A DNA stretch of 57,859 nucleotides, from contig JAHITX010000015.1 of NCBI GenBank assembly GCA_018817425.1, positions 1 to 57,859 on the forward strand, read 5' to 3'. Positions within the stretch are counted from its first letter, which is position 1, and every line of letters begins with the position of its first letter. Shown here one piece after another: positions 28,424-38,200 of this stretch. The stretch comes from Pseudomonadota bacterium (GTDB lineage Bacteria; Desulfobacterota; Desulfobacteria; Desulfobacterales; RPRI01). The notes beneath the pieces are model-generated. The model made no database searches and was not told the DNA's origin. It was given only the letters and a program-made list of their open reading frames with translations. Position numbers and translations under genes: made by a program.

Positions 28424-28891
28424 CTATAAATTAAATTCCAATGATCCTGCATATGGATAATTGCCAAACCTTATTTCTATTCCTGCCCTCACCGGATTCC
28501 CAATTATATACTTTGTAACCGTATAAACATCTTCATCCGATCTAAGAATATGATCATAAAAACTTTTCTGAAATTTAATCCCTTTTCCTTTTTTACGGCA
28601 ATGCGATATAAATCTCCCTTTCAGATGTTTTACAAATTCAATGACATTTAAATTATCGGATGGTTCCGTCAGGATATGTACATGGTCCGGCATAATACAA
28701 TAAGCATATAAAGGATTGTTTCCCTGTCTTGCCACTTCAATCATTAGGTTACATAATTCTCTTGCCATATCAGCATCATGAAAATATGGGCATCTTTTAT
28801 GAGTGCCAATAATAATATGGACAACATTACCTTTCGCAGAATAGAGATCCTGATTTTTTAAACGGGGATGTTTACGATCTCTAAATTGCAT
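28424..28891 (-). CDS. REP-associated tyrosine transposase (RAYT, Y1_Tnp family)
   Basis: A 155-aa single-strand transposase of the HUH Y1 type. It has VVHIIIGTHKRCPYF, the HUH motif H70-V-H72 in MPDHVHIL, FVKHLKGRFISHC, and the candidate catalytic Tyr112 in KSFYDHILRSDED, then YIIGNPVRAG, the usual C-terminal motif of this family. RAYTs nick and move REP sequences carrying a GTAG foot. Here REP units with exactly that foot flank both sides of the gene, so enzyme and substrate are together. All catalytic residues appear present and the gene looks intact. It interrupts the secretion locus between the giant RTX gene and tolC. Confidence 0.88.
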   Translation of the reverse strand: MQFRDRKHPRLKNQDLYSAKGNVVHIIIGTHKRCPYFHDADMARELCNLMIEVARQGNNPLYAYCIMPDHVHILTEPSDNLNVIEFVKHLKGRFISHCRKKGKGIKFQKSFYDHILRSDEDVYTVTKYIIGNPVRAGIEIRFGNYPYAGSLEFNL

Positions 28892-28908
28892 GATTCATAT
28901 TTGCCTCC

Positions 28909-29204
28909 GGCGGGGTATAAAACCCCGCATCTCCCGTAGGGCGGTATTTCACATGCCGCCACGTTTTGGCACCATCCGTAATTTTACTACCATTTTGTAT
29001 TACACCGCCGTCATCATCCGGCGGGGTATAAAACCCCGCCCTACGTCTCAATCCCTCGTAGGGCGGTATTTCACATGCCGCCGTGTTTTGGCACCATCCG
29101 TTATTTAACTACCATTTTGCATTGCACCGCCACCATCTTTCGGCGGGGTATAAAACCCCGCCCTACGTTTCATTCTCCCGTAGGGCGGTATTTTACATGC
29201 CGCC
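28909..29204. repeat. tandem REP/BIME array upstream of the RAYT gene
   Basis: Three BIMEs, each an inverted pair of REP units: 28909-28928 with 28936-28960, 29020-29044 with 29058-29082, and 29142-29166 with 29180-29204. The period is about 111-122 bp because the spacer between pairs (TTTTGGCACCATCCGT... ACCATTTTG...) is repeated too, at 28961-29019 and 29083-29141. The first pair lacks the CCTAC end of its left unit. It lies directly 3' of the 3483-aa RTX gene and could terminate that transcript. Confidence 0.85.
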
Positions 29205-29230
29205 ATGGCATTCCCTCTGTGCCCTCTGTT

Positions 29231-29263
29231 AACTGTCAACTGTGAACCGGCAACCGTGAACCG
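29231..29263. repeat. short direct repeats of AACNGTGAAC type
   Basis: AACTGTCAACTGTGAACC is followed by AACCGTGAACCG: degenerate tandem copies of a 7-10-nt unit just after the stop codon of the giant RTX gene. There is no known function. They may be leftovers of slippage or of another small repeat family. Confidence 0.35.
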
Positions 29264-29268
29264 TTCTT

Positions 29269-32200
29269 CTATCCCTGCTGCCAGCTCTGAGAAAGAATAT
29301 TAATATATGTCTGGTCGTTTTGCATGGCGTTATATTTCTGTATTATATCCATTCCGGCATCGTTATTGATTGCGCTCATTGTGTTTACGATATTATCTAT
29401 GTCCTGCCGGGTGATATACTGCCCGTCCGTTACTTCAAGGCGTTCTATACCGTTTGTGTAAAACCAGGATGTATTTTCAAACTGATCTGTAATCTTCATA
29501 TAGTTGTTTTCATCTACGAACAGATAAAGGTCATCATCTTGTTTTACTATCACAGGTTCGGTTGAAGATATTCCGTCCGTCATCTTGATAATATCATTAT
29601 CAAAATTAAAAAAGTAACCGGCGGGTTCGTTTATGATGTCCTTGCCATCCGTCCTGCTAAAGAGATAAGTATCACTGCCATACTCTCCGTTAAGTATGTC
29701 GTTGCCAGCGCCACCCCTGATGTTGTCTGAGCCACTGCCACCGTTTATTGTATCGTTTCCAGATCCTCCGTAAAGCGTATCGTTTCCTGATTCACCATAA
29801 AGCAAGTCTTCACCGTTTCCGCCTATAAGATTGTCATTGCCGGAGTTTCCATAAAGAATATCATTACCGTTGCCTCCGTCCATAGTGTCGGAAAATAAGG
29901 ATCCGTAAATGGTATCATTGCCATCTTCGCCAAATAGTGCCCCTTGACCCATACCGCCATAAATCGTGTCATTACCTGATCCGGAATGGATTGTATCAGA
30001 ACCCATAAAACCGTATATTGTATCGTCATGCCGTCCTGTCTGTATATTGTCGTTAAATATTGTTCCCCAGGTAACCTTCGATTCAATAACAAAATCGTTT
30101 ATATCTATTTCCGGTTCGCCAGAAAAGGATACGTTCTCAATAGGCATTGTTCCATCAGGGTTTAATACTATATCAATTCCCTGATCCGTCTCGTTTCCTT
30201 CTTCGTCAAGAACCCGAAGATGTGCATATGTATCATCTTTTCTGATTACAGTATGGTCGAAATCAAGCCCTGTACCTAAGATTATCGTATCGCTTCCAGC
30301 GCTGTCATAAATACTATCAAGGCCGTCTCCGGTGTTATAAATATATTGATCGTTTCCATCTCCTCCGTATAAAATATCATTTCCGATTCCGCCGGTCAGT
30401 ATATCATCACCGTCTCCTGCTTCAATTGTATCATTTCCTCCCAATCCGTATATCAAGTTGCTATGCATTGTTCCGATCAGGTTATCGTCATTTTCAGTAC
30501 CCACAATGACATTAATTTGTACATCTATATTAAAAGAACTGGATACACTTACTCCGGCGCTATCCGTTGCGGTTACCTCTATAGATTTTGTACCAATACC
30601 AACCGCTGTGCCGCTGAAAGTCATTGTTTCCGCATCAAATGTCAGCCAGGATGGAAGTGGGGTTCCATCAGAAAGAGTTGCACTGTAAGTCAGGCTGTCG
30701 CCTAAATCGATGTCAGCAAAGGTGTTGCCGGGAACTGTAAAGCTAAAGACGGTATCCTCCATTGTTGTCTGATCAGTAATCGGATATACAACAACCGGTG
30801 CATCGTTAACATTCTCTATTGTAAGATTGAATTCATCCGATACACTCTCACCAGCTGTATCAGTAGCCGTTATTTTAAGCGGCAGTATTCCGACATTGTC
30901 GTTGACTGGTGTGCCGCTGAAGGTTATTGTTTCCGCATCAAAAGTCAGCCAGGACGGAAGTGGGGTTCCATCGGCAAGTGTGGCACTGTATGTCAGACTG
31001 TCTCCTGCATCGATATCCGAAAAAGTGTTGCCCGGAACTGTAAAACTAAAAGCGGCATCCTCCATTGTTATCTGATCAGTAATCGGATTTTCAATAATCG
31101 GCGGTTGATTGAAAAAATCTGTAAGATTCTTTTGACTGCCATCGGCAAATTGCAAAGTTCGGACAACAAGGGAACCGGCAATTTCGTCTATATCAAAGTT
31201 CAGCAAATTAATAGCATCGCCATTACTGCCGACATTTATCAACAAGCTCCCGTTATTGTCTATAAGTGTGAGGTCGCTTGCTGTAATTCCCTCGCCGAAA
31301 AGGATTGTATTGCCTTCAGCAAGCGTGGAGGTATCCTCGATTGTATCAAAACCATCACCAATATTGAAAATATAGGTATCATTGCCCGCACCGCCTGAAA
31401 GCAGGTCAACACCTTCTCCGCCTGAAAGTATATCGGCTCCACCCTCTCCGTAAATTGAGTCATCTCCGGCATTGCCACTTAGAGTATCTGCTCCGTCCCC
31501 GCCATTCAAAATATTTGCGGCGGCGTTTCCGGTAATATTATTATCCAAATCATTACCTGTACCATCTATAGTATCTGAGCCTGAAAGAATAAGATTTTCA
31601 ACATTTTCGGGAAGGCTGTAACTTATAGAAGTATTTACGCTGTCATCTCCTTCGTTTAATGATTCGATAACGCTGTCGCCTGTATTATCCACAAAATAGC
31701 TGTCATTGCCCAAACCGCCTGTCATAACATCAGCTCCGGTTCCGCCGTTTATAATATCGTTTCCGGCAAGACCCGAAATATTGTCATAAGCACTAGTTCC
31801 TGTTATATTGTCATCACCATCAGTTCCAGTGATATGAATGCCGTATTGTTGTATAAAATCAGCAAATGCTATTTCAGTAAAATTCTCAAACTCAAAAGTT
31901 TCTACTACTTTGGCAGTAGCTGCATCGTTTGGATCAAAACCGGGAAGAAGAATTCCGTCTCCACTGTTTCCAACATTTATCTTCAAAGTGGTGTTTTCAA
32001 AGGTAAGTGTTATATCAACCGGGGCAATACCTGGTCCGAATACTATCCTGTTTCCTTCTCCCGGAGCAGATATGTCATTTATTGTATCAAGCCCGTCGCC
32101 AAGATTATAAATATATGTATCATTATGCGCACCTCCGCTTAATATATCGTTTCCGGTTCCGCCGGTAATAGTATCACTGCCTTCTCCCGTCGTAATAATA

Positions 32201-35200
32201 TCATTTCCGCCCTTGCCGTTTATTGTATCATCGCCTGAGCCGGTGGTAATAATATCGTCTCCTTCTGTGCCGAGAAGATCGGTAACATTCATAGTGGTTC
32301 CGTCAAAAAACTCTATTGTGCGCACGGTAAGAGAACCGCTTGTTTCTGAAGGATCAAAATTCATTAATTTTATGGAATCTTCCCCCGTACCCACATTAAT
32401 GGTCAGGATACCGTCTTCACGGGCAATCGACAGGTCTTCACTTGAAATCCCTTCTCCGAAATAAATAAGGTTTCCTTCTCCAGCCGATGCAACATCGTAA
32501 ATGGTATCTGCTCCATCACCAATGTTGAATACATATGTGTCATCACCCGTTCCACCGTAAAGGGTATCATCCTGTGTACCACCTGTAAGCGTATCATCGC
32601 CAGAATTTCCGTTTAAAATATCCGAACCTTCATATCCATACAGCCTGTCTGTAACATTTGTTCCGCTGAGATTGTCATCCCCACTGCCGCCCTGTACAAT
32701 GAAAGTATTTTGAACCAGTTGTTCGTAGTTTATAATCGTTCCATCCGCAAACTGGAAATTATCGACAGCATGGGTTCCGTAATCCGCTTCATCGGGATCA
32801 AAACCTGTAAGATGAACTTCATTTCCGGTTTCTCCTATTCGGATGATCAGCTTGCCATCACTAAAACTGATGCTTCTGTTCATATCTTCAAGAGTAATGC
32901 CTTCCCCGAAAACAAGGGTGTTGCCTTCCGAAGCATCAGCTATATCATCTATTATATCTATTCCATCGCCCTGGTTGAAAATATAAGTATCGTCACCTTC
33001 GCCACCTGTTAGAATATCATTTCCCATACCGCCGGCTAAAGTATCGTTTCCGGAATTTCCATAAATTCTGTCGACTGCCGCAGTTCCTGATAATATATCG
33101 TCCTCATTTGCACCGATAATATCAAAACCGCGATCAATAAGCTCACCATATGTAAGTATCTGACCACCCTCAAACTGGAAGTACTCTATGGCATGCGAGC
33201 CATATGGATCATTTGCATCAAAGCCGGTAATGCTTATTGAATCGCCACTATTTCCGGGAGTAATAATCAGAATGTTTAAATCAGGATCATGGCTTAAACG
33301 GATATCATCAGGTATTATTCCTGCACCGAATATTAAAGTGTTGGGCGCTTCAAGCGTTGATTCGTCATTAATAATATCTGCACCGTCCCCCGTATTAAAG
33401 TAATAGCTGTCATTACCTGTACCTCCGTAAATATCATCGTTTCCTGTGCCTGGAATGAAGGTGTCGTCTGCGCTCGTTCCGCTAAGTTCATCACTTCCGC
33501 TTGTTCCCGTAAAAGTAAATCCAAGTCCGAGAATATCGGCGTAAGTAAAAACCGACCCATCACTAAACTTGAATTCTTCAACCGCATGTACTCCGTATGC
33601 ATCATCAGGGTTGAATCCTTCCAGACGAAGTGCATCGCCGTTTTGGCCAACTTCTATAACAAGCGCATTATCTTCAACCTTCAAATTTAAGTCAGATATC
33701 GAAATTCCTGCGCCGAATTCAACCATGTTTCCGGCATTTTGTGCTGTGGCGTCTATTATGGTATCTATGCCATCTCCCAGATTGAATATGTATGTATCGT
33801 TTCCGCTGCCACCATCAATAGTGTCGTTTCCCTGTCCGGCGTTAATAATATCATCTCCGCCAAAGGTCGTAATGGTATCATTCGTATTGGTGCCGGATAT
33901 CAAATCATCAGTTTCGGTTCCGCTAATTTCAAAACCTTTGGCAATCAATTGCTCATATGTAAGAACTTCTCCCGAATCAAATTCATAGCTGTTTACAGCT
34001 CTTGTTCCATAAACGTCGGCAGGGTTAAAGCTATTCAGTGTTATGGAATCACCCTGATCTCCTACCATGATTGTAAATGAGTCCTGTCCTGCAATCAGTT
34101 TAAGATCATCGGGTATTATGTTTTCGCCTAATATGATTCGGTTACCGCCTGTGACATCGGCAAGGTCATTTATAGTAAGATTGCCTTCCCCCAAATTAAA
34201 AAAGTAAGTATCGTCACCTGAGCCGCCACTAATGATATCGTTTCCGCCAAGTCCTTCAATTGTGTCATCACCTTCACCGGCTTCAATAATATCCGTATCT
34301 GCGCCTACGATAATCCAGTCATTTCCCGCTCCGGTGCTTATGTTATTCTGCCCGCCTTCATCATAAATAAAGTCATCACCACTTCCGGAAGTAATCCGGT
34401 CATCACCGGACCCGGTAATAATATTGTTATCGCCGTCTCCTGCATTTACTATGTTATTTCCTCCTCCTGCATCAATAGTGTCATCACCGGCTCTGGCGTT
34501 TATTATATCATCCGAATCTCCCATAATATAAGTTTCCGGTTGTGCAAAAAGATCCCCCGTTTGAGCGTATGCAACCGCATAATCTCCTCCAGCCATATCA
34601 ACAGTACCTGTGATTTCAAAAACATTTGTTGCTTCCGTAAATAATGGGATGGGATCTTCATCATTATCGTATGCCTGAATCAGATCATTTTTGAGCGACT
34701 CGATAATTCCGGTCAGATCGAATATTCGTGCATTTCCATTTGCATCTATAAACTGCACACGGCTTATGCTGCTTTCATCAGGTGGAAGATTAGTATCATA
34801 ATAAAAATCAGTCCAGATTTCATCCGTACTTTCCCCAACACGAAGCATAAGATCTCCGTACTCATCGATATATCCCTTAATGTCTTCCGGGCTTATATCT
34901 GCGCCAAAAGATATTGTATCCACATCACCGGCATTCCAGTCATAACTATTATCTATATAATCCAGGCCGTCTCCGCGATTAAACGCATAAACATCATTGC
35001 CAGCTCCTCCTTCTATATAGTCTTCACCCGGACCCCCGGCTATTACATCATCACCAGCTTCCCCAAAGAGGTCATCATTGCCGAAACCTCCTGCAACCAC
35101 ATCGTTACCGCTTCCGGCAGATACATTATCGTTTTGACCCAAAGCTTCAATTCTGTCATTGCCTTCATAGCCATATATGTTGTCGTTCGCAACGCTGCCG

Positions 35201-38200
35201 CGCAAAAAATCATTGCCCTCCCAGCCATACTGATCGCCGATTACACCGTTGTCGGCCCTTGTAATAATATCTTGCAGTGTAAGCTCCTGACCATCGGCAA
35301 AAACAAATTTCTTTATTGCAAGATCCGTAGCTTCAAAACCTCCCAATTCATCAGATGCATTGATAAGCATCCCCTCGTTGTTACCTATACCGATTGCAAG
35401 TTTAACCTGTATACCTCCTCCGGGGATAATACCCATAACACTCATTACTGGCTCTTCACTTGCCGAATAAAATACGCCTCCCTGCTCCTCAACACTCAAC
35501 TGAATTGAAAGATCATCGGGTGTTATTCCTGGACCGAATTTTATGGTGTCATAGGATTCTGGGCTATCAACGAAACGGGACCAAACAGTATCAAAACCAT
35601 CTCCGCGTCCGAACGAGATAGTATTTTCACCCTGTTCCGTTATGATTACATCATCACCGGGACCTCCCTCAATAGTATTTGTTCCGGAGCCTGCATCAAG
35701 ATAGTAATCGTTGCCTGCCCCTCCGTAAATACTGTCATTACCTTCTCCACCGTATATTTCATCATTGCCATCTCCACCAAACAGTGTGTCGTTTTCCTCA
35801 AGCCCGTAGATATTGTCATTCCCACCTCCGCCGTCAATAACGTCGCTATATACGGTACCTATTATAGTATCATCAAGCTCACTCGGAGTGTTTGACATGG
35901 CCTCAATATCATCTCTGGTCCAGATTGTTGCATCCGATTCAAAAACAATTTGATCGATTCCGTTTCTTTCGCCTAAAAACCAGTCTTTGATCTCAAGACG
36001 GTCGTTTGTATCGTTTATCACAATACAAAGATCATAACCGCTGGCTTTTAGTTCTACTTCGGAAGGCAGTATATCCTTTATTAAAACAGTATCAAAACCG
36101 GCCGATAGATCGTCTGCTTCATAAATTATATCTTTTCCGTAACCGGGAGCAAACACATAGGTGTCATTGCCTGTTTTTCCGGTAAGCACATCATCGCCTT
36201 CTTTTCCGTCCATTATATCATCAGAGCTATAGCCTGTTAAGACCTCGGCTTCGGAAGTACCCTCAAGAGCAAGCTGCTTAAGCATTGCAATATCCCAAAC
36301 CGTTCCGTCTGCAAACCGGATTTCATCAATCCTTTCAGATTCATTTCCTTCATCAGCAAACCAGTTTTCGACTGTCATGCTGTCGCCGGTATCCTTCTTG
36401 GTTACAACAAGGTCATCTTCATTTCTGCGAATTTGAATTGAATCAGTTGTAATGCCTTCATCAATCAGAATCGTATCAATGCTTGAAACTTCGCTGTCAG
36501 AACCTCTTATTACATCCTGCCCCGAACCGGCCTTAAAAATAAATGTATCGCTGCCTTCGTTTCCTTCAAGAAAATCATCGCCTTCATCCCCGGATATTAT
36601 GTCGTTTCCTGTACCGCCATGTAGATAATCAACCCCGGTTCCTCCATTGATAATGTCGTCTCCGTCTCCTCCGTAAATTACATCAATATCCTCATTGCCG
36701 GACAGAGTATCACTGCCTGCTTCACCGTAAATCCAGTCATTACCGGCTCCACCAGAGATAGTATCATCGCCCTTCCGTCCGTAAAGAAAATCAGTCCCAT
36801 TAAATCCGCTTATAATATCATCCGTGTTATATCCGATAAGTATATCGTTCGCATCTGTTCCAAGAAGTACTTTCGCCTTAATTGCATTAACATCCCAAAC
36901 CGTACCGTCAGCAAACTGTATATGCTCTATCTGCCATTCGGCGCTTTCATCAAAGAACCAGTTTAAAACCGTAAGTTTGTCTCCAGTATCTTTTATGGTT
37001 AATACCAGGTCGTTTTTCTTGTGCTGTATTAAAATATCATCAGGCACAATATCGGAACCAAGTAAAATAGTATCAATATTGCCCGGTGTTTTATCACGAT
37101 CAACTACTGTATCATTCCCGTATCCCCTTCCGAACAAATAGATGTCATCACCGTTCGCGCTGTTATATGTATACGGCATTGGCCCATAGTAATTCCATCC
37201 ATTTGAGTTGCTTCCATATAGAATATCGTCCCCCTGACCGCCGTCATAAATATCATTGCCTGATTCACCATATAACGTATCATCGCCTTCACCGCCTGTA
37301 AGGATATCGTTCCCGCTGTGGCTGTAAATTCTATCGTTGCCCGAACCGCCTTCAATTGTGTCATCACCGCCCAATCCATACAAATAATCATTGCCACCCA
37401 AGCCTTGAATATAATCCTGATCGGAAAATCCGGCGATTGACTCGCTATCGTCTGTTCCGGTTAAAAACAGAATTTCTTTAATGGTATCGGAGCTCCAGAC
37501 AGTACCATCAGCAAACTTGAATTGCTCTATTACTTTACGAAATTCACTGTCATGGTTTAAAACGCAATCCTTTATTAAAAGAGAATCCTGCGTATCGATA
37601 ATGCTTAGTTTAATATCATAGTTTCCGGAACGTTCTATCTTGATATCGGATGGAGCAATATCTTCCCCGAATTCAACAATGTCAATATTGCCTGCTGTCA
37701 TATCCGTTTCATCAATTATATCCTGTCCACTGCCTCTGTTAAAAATATACGTATCATTTCCGGCACCTCCGTAAAGAGTATCGTTTCCTGAATCACCGTA
37801 AATTAAGTCATTGCCGGCTGTACCATATATTGTATCGTTTCCTCCAAGCCCGTGTAGTGTATCATCACCCGATGTGCCGTAAATAATATCATCCGTTTCC
37901 GAGGGCACTAAGATCAAGTCGGATATTGCATCCACATCCCATATTGTACCATCCATGAACTGAATTTGTTCCACTCTGTTTAATGGGCTGTCGTTTTTGA
38001 AGAAGTCCTGCACTGTCATTGTGTCGGTAGTATTATTGATCTTTACTACCAGGTTATTACCCACCCGTCTTAACGTGATATCATCGGGCGTAAGATTACT
38101 TCCTATCCAGATTGTGTCCGTATTTCCTTCCGTGGAATCTGTATCTATTATTTTATCCTGTCCCGAACCCAAACGGAATATATAAGTATCATTGCCGCCT

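Noticed and set aside
28233-29204. CRISPR-like array of regularly spaced repeats
   Set aside because: The spacers are themselves repeated or very short, the repeats alternate in orientation, and each unit has a GTAG foot and hairpin. A RAYT gene lies beside them and no cas gene is present. This is a REP/BIME array.
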